The notes under the pieces are model-generated. The model was not told the origin of the DNA, made no database searches, and saw nothing but the letters and a program-made list of their open reading frames with translations. DNA of 22,614 bases from Clostridiaceae bacterium. Its GTDB lineage: Bacteria; Bacillota; Clostridia; Oscillospirales; Acutalibacteraceae. The stretch lies in NCBI GenBank assembly GCA_016281115.1, contig JAEEHZ010000128.1, positions 1 through 22,614 of the forward strand, read 5' to 3'. Below, piece after piece: positions 6,730 through 14,911 of the stretch. The position numbers and the translations under genes were made by a program. Numbering within the stretch: position 1 is the stretch's first letter; each line of letters opens with the position of its first letter.

Positions 6730-7840
6730 GAACGTCTATAAGCTCGTTTTCAAGCATTTTTTCAATAAATCTTTTAACATCTGTTTCAGCCTGCTTCGCA
6801 CTTGGTGCAAACTTATCTACAAGCTTTTTCACAAGCTCTGAAATCGTCACCGGGGTACTCATTTCTTTCCACAAAAATGCCCCTGTTTCATTTAGCACCA
6901 GCACAGCGCTGTAATCAATTGCGCTGCTGCCCCTGGGGATAAGCAGAAAATCGCCTGCAATGTTTTTCATTTCAAAACAAGTTTTTGCCGAATAAGTCAT
7001 ACTTACAACCTTCTTTTCTTTGTAATAATCATTTCCGTATAGTTCTTTGTATAACACCTCAACTGCAGTTTCGGAAATTGTACAGTTAAGCCTGTAAACA
7101 GGAGTATGCTCTATAACTGAGTGAATATTCTCAGTGTATTTTTGCTCACACTTTTCAGATATCGGATATACGTAATTATTTAAGTAAAGCAATGAAAACG
7201 CCTCTGCCTTTGTCAGGCGCTCCACACTGTTAAGCGGCGATTGCTGCACAAAAACAATAGCCTTCAGCGTCGAAAAGCAGTTGCGGAACATATGCTCCTT
7301 GCCGCTCCACGGTGAGCCATGCACCAAATATTTTCCGTCACGGTTCAGTATGCACGGCTGGTCATAATTGATAGACCAGGTTTTCAAGTGCTTTTCCCAA
7401 AGAGAAGTTTGGGTACTTTTGCCTGCGCCCGAAAGTCCGCAAAAGCATATACAGTCACTGCCGAAAACTGCGGTTGAAGCATGAATAATAAAACCGTCAT
7501 TTGCGATCATGGTATATTTATATGCAAGCATAAGTATATAGCTTATATAAAACTGCTGACTTGCCGACATATCATCGGGGCAATACACCTTGGCATGGGT
7601 AAAATCGCAGTTTAAATGCAGAAAAATACCCTCCAAAGAAAACAAATATCCATTATCTGTCCTGTAAAAATTGTAGTTATTTATGCAAGAAACAAGCTTT
7701 TGCAAATAATACTCTTTATTTTCAGACAAAAACTCAATTTCGAGCTCCGGCAAAAGGTCACCCTTGCCCGCGAATTTGCTGAACTGATAAGTTGCGCTGC
7801 CAATATTAAAATTTGTCTTATTGGTTATCGTAAATCCCAT
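6722..7840 (-). CDS. HPr-kinase-like P-loop protein fused to a C-terminal PqqD-type RRE
   Basis: A 372-residue two-domain protein. The first ~280 residues resemble the HPr kinase/phosphorylase C-terminal fold: IIHAS (His120), Walker A GLSGAGKST (135-143) and a conserved GSPWSGKE loop. Residues ~283-372 form a PqqD-like winged helix (RGSSAIDYSAVLVLNETGAF, then SELVKKLVDKF and FIEKMLENELI), the RiPP recognition element that grips leader peptides. HPr-kinase-like proteins phosphorylate peptides in some lasso-peptide loci (paeninodin type), so a peptide kinase carrying its own leader-binding domain is a reasonable reading; a chaperone role without kinase activity is the alternative. First gene of the leftward transcript, directly overlapping a LanM that lacks its N-terminal region. 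GGTG a few bases before the ATG is a weak ribosome binding site. Confidence 0.85.
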   Translation of the reverse strand: MGFTITNKTNFNIGSATYQFSKFAGKGDLLPELEIEFLSENKEYYLQKLVSCINNYNFYRTDNGYLFSLEGIFLHLNCDFTHAKVYCPDDMSASQQFYISYILMLAYKYTMIANDGFIIHASTAVFGSDCICFCGLSGAGKSTQTSLWEKHLKTWSINYDQPCILNRDGKYLVHGSPWSGKEHMFRNCFSTLKAIVFVQQSPLNSVERLTKAEAFSLLYLNNYVYPISEKCEQKYTENIHSVIEHTPVYRLNCTISETAVEVLYKELYGNDYYKEKKVVSMTYSAKTCFEMKNIAGDFLLIPRGSSAIDYSAVLVLNETGAFLWKEMSTPVTISELVKKLVDKFAPSAKQAETDVKRFIEKMLENELIDVHE

Positions 7841-7915
7841 TGCATCACCGGCATATTACTTTATTCTATACAATCTTTAAATAACTTACCCCATATTAGT
7901 AAGAATTCTGGTATA

Positions 7916-7944
7916 AAGATAACATATATATATAAGAATGTCAA
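7916..7944 (-). promoter_or_regulatory. Promoter of the leftward RiPP operon
   Basis: Minus-strand TTGACA (7939-7944) and TATCTT (7916-7921) are 17 bases apart, about 75 bases upstream of the RRE-kinase start. It is divergent from the promoter at 8003-8031; the 58 bases between the two -35 elements are AT-rich and could hold a shared regulator site, but I see no clear palindrome. Confidence 0.65.
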
Positions 7945-8002
7945 TAAAAGCAAAATAATAATCACACAAATAAACAATAAATATGTTGAAAGTGATAAAA
8001 TA

Positions 8003-8031
8003 TTGACACATTAAGCTGTAGGTGGTAATAT
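8003..8031 (+). promoter_or_regulatory. Promoter of the rightward RiPP operon
   Basis: TTGACA (8003-8008) and TAATAT (8026-8031) are 17 bases apart, placing the start of transcription near 8038, about 60 bases before the first transporter gene. Confidence 0.75.
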
Positions 8032-8097
8032 ATTTGTGTTAATTATAATAGATGATTTTGTGTAATAATAAATAATTTTAAGAAAGAGGTTGTAAAC

Positions 8098-8577
8098 ATG
8101 GCAGAATCCATTTTCAGAAAAGAGAGCTTAGACAAGGTATCATCCCCTGAACAGCTGAATAACTACATAAGGGTATCCAGCCCAAGCATATGGCTGGTGC
8201 TGGGGGCGGCTGTTGTACTGCTTGTGTCTTTGCTTGTATGGGCAATTTTCGGGACATTACCCACCACAGTTACACTAAACGGTGTGCAGAACGGAAACGA
8301 ACTTGTGTGCTATGCCGCTGACGTTTCCTCTATTAATGTGGGTGACAGCATTATTGTAAACGGTGTGGAAAAGGGCAAAGTAACGGCTATTTCCAAAAAG
8401 CCCGTTTCGCTTGAAAACGTTTCTTCACAATACAGTGACGAGTACACTTTGTATTCTCTCAATCTGTCAGACTGGAATTATGTGATAAATACCGATGTTC
8501 CCGCGGAAAATGACGATGTTATACAGCTACAGATAGTTGTTGATAACGTAAGCCCCATATCTTTTATTTGGAATTAA
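8098..8577 (+). CDS. Short HlyD-like NHLM secretion protein (membrane-fusion type)
   Basis: A 159-residue protein with a cytosolic start (FRKESLDKVSSPEQLNNYIRV), one membrane helix (about 32-54, IWLVLGAAVVLLVSLLVWAI) and an extracellular beta-rich part beginning TLPTTVTLNGVQ. This start is characteristic of the secretion protein of NHLM bacteriocin exporters, which link the ABC pair to the outside. Family members are usually about 400 residues with a long coiled-coil hairpin. Here that hairpin is absent and the chain goes straight to a barrel-sandwich-like stretch (INVGDSIIVNGVEKGKVTAI). It is complete: a normal stop is followed at once by the next gene. AGAGG precedes the ATG by eight bases. 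It heads the rightward operon and should pair with the two exporters that follow. Confidence 0.8.
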   Translation: MAESIFRKESLDKVSSPEQLNNYIRVSSPSIWLVLGAAVVLLVSLLVWAIFGTLPTTVTLNGVQNGNELVCYAADVSSINVGDSIIVNGVEKGKVTAISKKPVSLENVSSQYSDEYTLYSLNLSDWNYVINTDVPAENDDVIQLQIVVDNVSPISFIWN

Positions 8578-8589
8578 GGGGTGAAAGGT

Positions 8590-10776
8590 ATGAAAAACAG
8601 TAAAATAAAGATTCCCTCCCCCATTACAAAAGGGTATGCAAAGGTACCTGTCGTAATGCAGATGGAGGCACTTGAGTGCGGAGCAGCATCACTTACAATG
8701 ATACTCGCTTACTACAAAAAATGGGTTTCACTGGAGCAGATAAGAAGTGACTGCGGTGTTTCAAGAGACGGCTCAAAGGCAAAAAACGTTCTTGTTGCCG
8801 CAAGAAGCTATGGGCTTACCGCCAAGGGCTTCTGCTTTTCCGTGGATCAAATCAAAAAGAACGGTAAATTTCCGTGTATAATTCATTGGAATTTCAACCA
8901 CTTTTTGGTTCTCGACGGTTTCAAGAAAAACAAAGCTGTGCTCAATGACCCTGCACGCGGCCGTGTAGAGGTTAGCATGGAGGAATTTGACAAAAGCTTC
9001 ACCGGCATTTGCTTAATGTTTGAGCCGAACGAAGATTTCGTCCCCGGCGGCGAAAAAAAGTCCACACTCGATTTCGCCAAAAAACGCCTAAAGGGCACTG
9101 CCGCAGCTATAATGTTTGTTGTGCTCACCACTCTTATTACCTCATTGATAGATATCATAAACCCTGCTTTTTCAAGGGTGTTTATAGACAGGCTGCTAAC
9201 AGGTGAAAACTTAGGCTGGCTGTATCCGTTTGTGCTTTTAATGTCGGGTGTTGCTTTGCTTCAGATAATTGTTCTTTGGGTCAAAGAAACCAACACCCTA
9301 AAATTGGAGGGCAAACTTGCCATAGTTGCAAACTCTACATATATGTGGCACGTGCTGCGCATGCCTATGGAATTTTATTCACAAAGAATGGCAGGCGATA
9401 TCGCACAAAGGCAAAAGCTTAATGAAGGCGTGGCAAAAGAGCTTATTAACAGCTTTGCGCCGCTGGTGCTTGACGCCGTTATGATGATAATTTATTTGGT
9501 CGTAATGATAAAATACAGTGTTCTGCTTGCACTTGTGGGCATATTATCTGTTATTTTAAATCTATTGGTAGCAGGCTTTATTTCTAAAAAGCGTGTAAAC
9601 ATAATGCGTGTGCAAATGCGCAATTCGGGTAAGCTTTCGGGCATTACCGTTACAGGCATAGAAATGATAGAAACAATCAAAGCTTCAGGCGCGGAAAACG
9701 GCTTTTTTGAAAAATGGTCCGGTTATCAGGCCGGCGTAAACACACAAAATGTTAGCTATGCAAAGCTTAACAATTATTTGGGTGCCGTACCGGGAGTTAT
9801 ATCGTCACTGGCACAGGCAGCTGTGCTAATGCTGGGTGTATATTTGACAATAAAAGGTGAATTTACCGTAGGTATGATCCTTGCTTTCCAGAGCTTTCTA
9901 TCATCATTTACAGCGCCTGCGCAGAAACTCATCAAATCAGGGCAAAAGGTGCAGGAAATGCGCACAAATATGGAGCGTATTGAAGACGTAATGAATTATG
10001 AGCCTGATGTAAACTATTCAACAGAAGGTCCTTCCGACGATATATCCTATACCAAGCTTACAGGCAAGCTGGAAATGAAAAACGTTACTTTTGGGTATTC
10101 TCCGCTTGAACCGCCGCTCATAGAAAACTTTAACTTAACGGTCAACCCCGGTGACAGAATAGCTTTTGTAGGCTCATCGGGCTGCGGAAAATCTACCATT
10201 TCCAAGCTCATATCGGGGCTTTATAAGCCGTGGAGCGGCGAAATTTTATTTGACGGCAAGCCGATAGATGAAATAAACAGGTCGGTTTTCACCGGTTCTT
10301 TGGCAGTTGTGGACCAAGATATAATCCTGTTTGAAGACACCATAGCACAAAATATTAAAATGTGGGATTCCTCAATAGAAGACTTTGAAATGATCCTTGC
10401 GGCGCGTGACGCACAAATACACGAGGATATTATGATGCGTGACGGCGGCTATCAGTATAAAATACTCGAAGGCGGTAAAGATTTCTCCGGCGGTCAGCGC
10501 CAGAGAATAGAAATAGCCAGAGTATTGGCGCAAGACCCTACAATAATCATTATGGATGAGGCGACCTCTGCTTTGGATGCAAAAACAGAATATGATGTTG
10601 TAAAATCCATAAAAGACAGATGTATTACCTGTATTGTTGTAGCACACAGGCTGTCCACCATAAGGGACTGCGACGAAATAATAGTAATGGATCGCGGCAA
10701 GGTAGTGGAACGAGGCACGCATAAAGAGCTTTATAAGCTCGGCGGCCTGTACACTAAGCTTGTAACAAGCGAATAA
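8590..10776 (+). CDS. NHLM-type ABC exporter with N-terminal C39 leader peptidase
   Basis: This protein cuts double-glycine leaders and exports the peptide. The C39 domain (about 1-150) is intact: oxyanion Gln24, Cys30 in ALECGAASL, His104 in NHFLVLDGF and Asp120 in LNDPARG. About six membrane helices follow (~165-460). The ATPase domain has Walker A GSSGCGKST, signature FSGGQRQRIEIARVL, Walker B TIIIMDEATSALD and H-loop AHRLS. Length, 728 residues, is normal for the peptidase member of NHLM systems. The ATG at 8590 is preferred over the GTG at 8581 because AAGGGG sits eight bases before the ATG. It lies 12 nt after the HlyD-like gene and 12 nt before its partner exporter. The natural substrate is probably the GG peptide at 14351. 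Confidence 0.94.
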   Translation: MKNSKIKIPSPITKGYAKVPVVMQMEALECGAASLTMILAYYKKWVSLEQIRSDCGVSRDGSKAKNVLVAARSYGLTAKGFCFSVDQIKKNGKFPCIIHWNFNHFLVLDGFKKNKAVLNDPARGRVEVSMEEFDKSFTGICLMFEPNEDFVPGGEKKSTLDFAKKRLKGTAAAIMFVVLTTLITSLIDIINPAFSRVFIDRLLTGENLGWLYPFVLLMSGVALLQIIVLWVKETNTLKLEGKLAIVANSTYMWHVLRMPMEFYSQRMAGDIAQRQKLNEGVAKELINSFAPLVLDAVMMIIYLVVMIKYSVLLALVGILSVILNLLVAGFISKKRVNIMRVQMRNSGKLSGITVTGIEMIETIKASGAENGFFEKWSGYQAGVNTQNVSYAKLNNYLGAVPGVISSLAQAAVLMLGVYLTIKGEFTVGMILAFQSFLSSFTAPAQKLIKSGQKVQEMRTNMERIEDVMNYEPDVNYSTEGPSDDISYTKLTGKLEMKNVTFGYSPLEPPLIENFNLTVNPGDRIAFVGSSGCGKSTISKLISGLYKPWSGEILFDGKPIDEINRSVFTGSLAVVDQDIILFEDTIAQNIKMWDSSIEDFEMILAARDAQIHEDIMMRDGGYQYKILEGGKDFSGGQRQRIEIARVLAQDPTIIIMDEATSALDAKTEYDVVKSIKDRCITCIVVAHRLSTIRDCDEIIVMDRGKVVERGTHKELYKLGGLYTKLVTSE

Positions 10777-10788
10777 GGAGGTGCTGTT

Positions 10789-12981
10789 ATGGGTTGGTTT
10801 GATGAACAAATAAGACAGAGGATCAAAAACGATGACGATTCTTTTTCACGTGCGTTTGCCGATATGTCGGGCGTAGTAATGGGAAAGGCCGTAACAGCAG
10901 CCTTTGACGACAGCAGAAGACGTGCAAAAGACGCAATAGACGAAATACTTAAATTTTATCATGTAGCGCCGCAAGAGCTCCCTGATAATCTTGTTAATAT
11001 CAATGAACAGCTTGAGTATCTGCTGCGACCTTCGGGCATTATGCGCAGAAATATAACACTTGATGAAAAGTGGTATAAGAATGGTATGGGCGCTCTGCTC
11101 GGCACTAAGCTTGACGGCACTGTTATAGCCCTTATACCCAAGGGGCTGTCGGGCTATGTGTTCCTTGACCCCGAAACAGGTGAATATGTTAAAGTAAACG
11201 CCAAGGTCGCACAGCAGTTGTCGAGCGAAGCCGTATGCTTTTACAAGCCTCTGCCGCTTAAGGAGCTCACCGTTAAAGATCTGCTCAAATACATAATGAG
11301 CGTGCTTTCACTCGCAGATTATCTGATCGTTTCGCTTTCGGCTTTGGCTGTTACTCTTATAGGTCTTGTAAGTGCATATGTAAACAAGATCATATTTTCA
11401 AATGTGGTAACAAGCGGACAAATGAGCCTGTTATTACCGGTTACGGTGCTTTTGGTGGGCGTTACCATATCTACATCTCTGATATACATTACAAGAAACC
11501 TTGCGCTTTCACGCATAGAAACAAAGCTTAACATTTCGGTGCAGTCCGCTGCCATGATGAGGGTGCTTTCTCTGCCGGCAGAATTTTTCAAGAAATACAG
11601 CGCCGGTGAATTGTCAAGCAGAGTACAGAGCATGAGCAGTCTGTGCGATATGCTCACAAATATAGTGCTCACTACAGGACTTTCTACCATATTTTCAGTA
11701 ATATATATCGGGCAAATGTTCCACTATGCGCCTCAGCTTGTGTTACCTGCCGTGTGCGTAATACTGGTAACACTTTTGTTCTCACTTATCATTTCTGTTA
11801 TACAAACAGGCATAAAGAATAAAGAGATGCAAAGCTCCGCCAAGGAAAGCGGTCTTGTGTTCTCGCTTTTGTCGGGTATTCAAAAAATCAAGCTTTCCGG
11901 CTCGGAAAAGAGAATGTTCTCAAAATGGGCGTCATTTTACAAAAAAACAGCCGATTACAAGTATAATCCGCCGAAAATCATAAAGCTTTCAAATGTTATT
12001 TCCACCGCTATTACGCTTATCGGTACCGTTGTTATTTATTATTTTGCTGTGGTATCGAAAGTAAGCGTTGCGGAATATATGGCATTTGAGGTGTCTTACG
12101 GTATGGTGAGCGGTGCTTTTCTGGCTATATCCGTTTTGGCGGTAGACATAGCGTCTATAAAGCCTACGCTTTCAATGATAGAACCCATAATACAAACCAT
12201 ACCCGAAATTGCCAACAGCAAAAAGGTCGTTACACGCATATCGGGCGGAATAGAGCTTGATAACATCTCGTTCAGATATAACGAGAATATGCCGCTGGTA
12301 ATTGACAACTTAAGCCTTAAGATCCGTGCAGGTCAATATGTGGCTATTGTCGGCACAACAGGCTGCGGTAAGTCTACGCTTATGCGCCTTATGCTGGGCT
12401 TTGAACATCCTCAAAAAGGCGCTGTGTATTATGACGGTAAAGATCTGGAATCACTGGACTTAAAGTCGCTGAGAAGAAAGATAGGAACAGTTATGCAAAA
12501 CGGCAAGCTGTTCTCGGGCGACATATATTCAAACATAGTTATTTCGGCGCCGTGGCTCACGCTTGAAGACGCATGGGAAGCTGCGCGTATGTGCGGCATT
12601 GATGAAGATATCCGTCATATGCCAATGCAGATGCACACGATCATTTCAGAGGGCAGCGGCGGCATTTCGGGCGGCCAGCGTCAAAGGCTTATGATTGCCC
12701 GCGCAATAGCGCCTAAGCCGAAAATTTTGATGTTCGACGAAGCGACCTCCGCACTGGACAATATCACGCAAAAAATAGTGTCGGATTCGCTTGAAAAACT
12801 TAAATGCACAAGGATAGTAATTGCGCACCGCCTTTCAACCATAAAGCAGTGCGACAGAATTATTGTTCTTGATAAGGGCAAAATAGCCGAAGACGGCAAA
12901 TATGAAGATCTTATCGCAAAAGACGGCGTATTTGCAGAGCTTGTAAGACGCCAGCGCATAGACCTTGAAGACGAAGAATAA
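10789..12981 (+). CDS. NHLM-type ABC exporter, second subunit without active peptidase
   Basis: A 730-residue partner of the C39 exporter. Its first ~165 residues form a cytosolic domain (ALLGTKLDGTVIALIPKG, LSGYVFLDPETGEYV) lacking the C39 Cys/His pair, as usual for the second NHLM ATPase. Membrane helices run from ~170 to ~460. The ATPase part has Walker A GTTGCGKST, signature ISGGQRQRLMIARAI, Walker B KILMFDEATSALDN and H-loop AHRLS. It probably forms a heterodimer with the upstream protein. AAGGAGG lies directly upstream of the ATG. The stop codon overlaps the start of the next gene by one base (TAATG), so the nucleotidyltransferase is translationally coupled to it. Confidence 0.93.
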   Translation: MGWFDEQIRQRIKNDDDSFSRAFADMSGVVMGKAVTAAFDDSRRRAKDAIDEILKFYHVAPQELPDNLVNINEQLEYLLRPSGIMRRNITLDEKWYKNGMGALLGTKLDGTVIALIPKGLSGYVFLDPETGEYVKVNAKVAQQLSSEAVCFYKPLPLKELTVKDLLKYIMSVLSLADYLIVSLSALAVTLIGLVSAYVNKIIFSNVVTSGQMSLLLPVTVLLVGVTISTSLIYITRNLALSRIETKLNISVQSAAMMRVLSLPAEFFKKYSAGELSSRVQSMSSLCDMLTNIVLTTGLSTIFSVIYIGQMFHYAPQLVLPAVCVILVTLLFSLIISVIQTGIKNKEMQSSAKESGLVFSLLSGIQKIKLSGSEKRMFSKWASFYKKTADYKYNPPKIIKLSNVISTAITLIGTVVIYYFAVVSKVSVAEYMAFEVSYGMVSGAFLAISVLAVDIASIKPTLSMIEPIIQTIPEIANSKKVVTRISGGIELDNISFRYNENMPLVIDNLSLKIRAGQYVAIVGTTGCGKSTLMRLMLGFEHPQKGAVYYDGKDLESLDLKSLRRKIGTVMQNGKLFSGDIYSNIVISAPWLTLEDAWEAARMCGIDEDIRHMPMQMHTIISEGSGGISGGQRQRLMIARAIAPKPKILMFDEATSALDNITQKIVSDSLEKLKCTRIVIAHRLSTIKQCDRIIVLDKGKIAEDGKYEDLIAKDGVFAELVRRQRIDLEDEE

Positions 12982-14258
12982 TGGACAAGGCAAATATAAT
13001 TTCAAACGAAATGGAATACCTGATAAAGCTGTTTGCCTGTGCGGCAAAGGGTGAGCCTGTGCCTGAGCCAAGGCAGACCGTAAACTGGGATAAGCTTATT
13101 AAGCTTGCACGTGAGCAAACAGTTACGCTCACAGTCGCGGCTGCTCTGTGCAAAGCGCAGAACACCCCCTGCCCTGCCGAGATTAAGGCACAGCTATACA
13201 GTGAGCTTATCGGAACTGCTTTGAAGCGAAAAATTCAGCAAGATAATATTTTTTCACTGCTTGAACGTTTGCAAAACGCAGGCATACAGTACACACTGTT
13301 GAAAGGCGCGGACGTTGCAAGGTATTACGCCGTGCCTGAGTGCAGGATATCCGCAGATACCGATATATTGATCTCGCCTGATGACGAACAAAAGGCTTAT
13401 GACTTTTTTAAAAAAGAAGGCTTTGCCGTAACACCATGCGAAGAAGAAGACAATCACGCTGTGTGCATCAGCCCGAAATACGGGCTTATTGAGCTTCACT
13501 TAAGGCTGTGGTCAGACGAAGTTGAAAAGTATATATTTAACGGCAAGGGTATAAAGACCGAAACCTGTACAACAGTTATATGCGATCACACAGTAAATGT
13601 ACTCGAGCCCACATGTGCCGCGGTGTATTTAACAATGCACCTTGTAAAGCACTTTATATACTCAGGCATTAATTTAAGAATACTGATGGACACGGCTCTT
13701 TACATCTGCAATAATTCAGATAACATTGATTTTTCCTACTATAAAAAGATAGCAGATGAGCTTAAATACACAAAAATAATTGCTTGCCTGTTTACAATTG
13801 CTGCCGAGTATTTCGGCATTGATGAAAAAAGCCTGCCGAGCCTAAATGTGCCCGTAAGCCGTGAGCAGATAGATCTGATACTCCAAGACACGGAACAGGG
13901 CGGCTTTATGGGTGCAAACGAAGCGGAAAGCCGCTGGTATGTGTACCTGAATTTTCTAAATGCAAAATCAATGCAAACAAAGCCCAAGCCACTGCGTATC
14001 CTAATGCGCGCAGGTGCATTTTGCAAAAGAACTTTCAGAGCAGTTTTTCCCACAGTGGAGCAATTATCGGCGCGCTACCCGGATCTTGAGGCGCACAAAT
14101 GGAAATATCCGTTTTACGCTATACACAGGCTTGTGTTTGTAATGGGTAAAAGGCTGTTTACGGGCAAATTGGGCGAAAGCGTGAACGCGCAATATGCAAT
14201 ACCGGACACCGCAGAACAAAAAAGGCTAAATTTATTGAAAAAAATTGATATAATTTGA
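12981..14258 (+). CDS. Nucleotidyltransferase-fold protein of the PF14907 type
   Basis: A 425-residue protein of the uncharacterised nucleotidyltransferase family seen in many RiPP and polysaccharide loci. The key stretch is YTLLKGADVARYY (Lys108, Gly109), then CRISADTDILI, whose Asp126-x-Asp128 pair should bind metal, and later LIELHLRLW (Glu and His conserved in the family). The rest is mainly helical, with MHLVKHFIYSGINLRILMD typical of family members. Such proteins accompany HPr-kinase-like proteins in some lasso-peptide loci, where nucleotide transfer to the peptide has been suspected; here the target is unknown. It starts on the stop codon of the exporter (TAATG), has no strong ribosome binding site of its own, and is followed by a new promoter. 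Confidence 0.83.
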   Translation: MDKANIISNEMEYLIKLFACAAKGEPVPEPRQTVNWDKLIKLAREQTVTLTVAAALCKAQNTPCPAEIKAQLYSELIGTALKRKIQQDNIFSLLERLQNAGIQYTLLKGADVARYYAVPECRISADTDILISPDDEQKAYDFFKKEGFAVTPCEEEDNHAVCISPKYGLIELHLRLWSDEVEKYIFNGKGIKTETCTTVICDHTVNVLEPTCAAVYLTMHLVKHFIYSGINLRILMDTALYICNNSDNIDFSYYKKIADELKYTKIIACLFTIAAEYFGIDEKSLPSLNVPVSREQIDLILQDTEQGGFMGANEAESRWYVYLNFLNAKSMQTKPKPLRILMRAGAFCKRTFRAVFPTVEQLSARYPDLEAHKWKYPFYAIHRLVFVMGKRLFTGKLGESVNAQYAIPDTAEQKRLNLLKKIDII

Positions 14259-14266
14259 TAAAATAG

Positions 14267-14295
14267 TTGACAATTTGCTTTATATATGATAAAAT
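14267..14295 (+). promoter_or_regulatory. Promoter of the precursor-peptide and radical SAM transcript
   Basis: TTGACA (14267-14272) and TAAAAT (14290-14295) are 17 bases apart, starting nine bases after the nucleotidyltransferase stop. It would give the precursor its own strong transcription, about 50 bases upstream of the start codon. Confidence 0.78.
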
Positions 14296-14350
14296 GCAGT
14301 TGCAGGTAGGAGAATTATCTACCACAATTAAATGAAAAGGGGAGTTTGTC

Positions 14351-14563
14351 ATGAGTGAAATGAAATTACCACCGTTGGAAGAATTACAGAAAATAGCAGC
14401 AGAAAAGGGTATTGAATTACCCGACGAAATTCTTGACGAAGTAGCAGGCGGCGCATATACCAGAGAAGAGTGGGAGAAAATGTCCACAGAGGAGCGTCAA
14501 GCGGCTCAACAACGTTCCTTGATGGCAAAATTTGTTTTCCACACACCTTGCGAGATGGACTAA
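14351..14563 (+). CDS. RiPP precursor peptide with double-glycine (NHLP/Nif11-like) leader
   Basis: A 70-residue peptide. Residues 1-34 are an acidic amphipathic leader ending LPDEILDEVAGG, the standard cleavage signature for C39 exporters and of the NHLP/Nif11 kind. The 36-residue core begins AYTREEW and ends FVFHTPCEMD. It holds Thr3, Ser11, Thr12, Ser22, Thr31 and a single Cys33 (core numbering), so at most one thioether ring could form, for example from Ser22 or Thr31 to Cys33. The middle of the core is charged and helical (EEWEKMSTEERQAAQQ), unlike a classic lantibiotic, so a second cut may release a smaller product. AAGGGGAG seven bases before the ATG and a dedicated promoter indicate high expression. 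LanM at 4519 and the exporter at 8590 are the expected partners; this pairing is inference. Confidence 0.85.
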   Translation: MSEMKLPPLEELQKIAAEKGIELPDEILDEVAGGAYTREEWEKMSTEERQAAQQRSLMAKFVFHTPCEMD

Positions 14564-14592
14564 TTAGTCGTACCTAAACAATTGAATTTGAC

Positions 14593-14634
14593 TTTCGCCG
14601 CCACACAATCGTCTGTGGTTATGTGGCGGCGAAA
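14593..14634 (+). terminator. Strong GC-rich hairpin after the precursor gene (attenuator or mRNA-stabilising)
   Basis: TTTCGCCGCCACA and TGTGGCGGCGAAA form a perfect 13-base-pair stem with a 16-base loop, 29 bases after the precursor stop. Only TCTT follows, so it is a poor classical terminator. It may partly stop transcription or protect the precursor mRNA, raising precursor levels over downstream genes. Confidence 0.7.
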
Positions 14635-14659
14635 TCTTAAAAGGAAGGGAGGTAGTCTT

Positions 14660-14869
14660 ATGTACCAGTCACCTGATGTAATTAAGGTTAAAGTTAATAT
14701 TGATGAAGTGTTTGCATCCTATCATGAAATTTGCCCTATGGATCAGTTTCAACAGGAATCTTATACAATTCCATGCAGTCCCAGCGATCCCAATTATACT
14801 ATAGTAGCGAATACATATATAGGTTTAGGATGGGGAGATTCTTGTTATTCTACGCAAGATGGATATTAA
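14660..14869 (+). CDS. Small Cys-containing peptide, probable substrate of the adjacent radical SAM enzyme
   Basis: A 69-residue peptide starting MYQSPDVIKVKVNIDEVF, with no GG motif. It has three Cys (25, 39, 62), a Pro/Ser/Tyr-rich middle (TIPCSPSDPNYT) and an aromatic, Gly-rich end (YIGLGWGDSCYSTQDGY). An excellent ribosome binding site (GGGAGG eight bases before ATG) supports this start over an upstream ATG at 14582, which lies inside the hairpin region. It sits between the GG precursor and the SPASM enzyme and should be read from the same promoter. Small Cys-bearing peptides next to SPASM maturases are usually their substrates (sactipeptides, ranthipeptides and relatives), but I cannot assign it to a named family. 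How it would be exported without a GG site is unclear. Confidence 0.75.
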   Translation: MYQSPDVIKVKVNIDEVFASYHEICPMDQFQQESYTIPCSPSDPNYTIVANTYIGLGWGDSCYSTQDGY

Positions 14870-14911
14870 TCAGCAACGGCGGATATCATATTATGAATAA
14901 ATATACAAATA

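Noticed and set aside
7616..8014. Plus-strand frame of 132 residues running into the divergent promoter region
   Set aside because: Antisense to the RRE-kinase gene and crosses both promoters; low-complexity Ile/Asn/Lys end typical of AT-rich noncoding DNA.
10372..10809. 145-residue minus-strand frame antisense to the C39 exporter
   Set aside because: Mirrors the conserved ATPase motifs of the exporter on the opposite strand; no independent signal.
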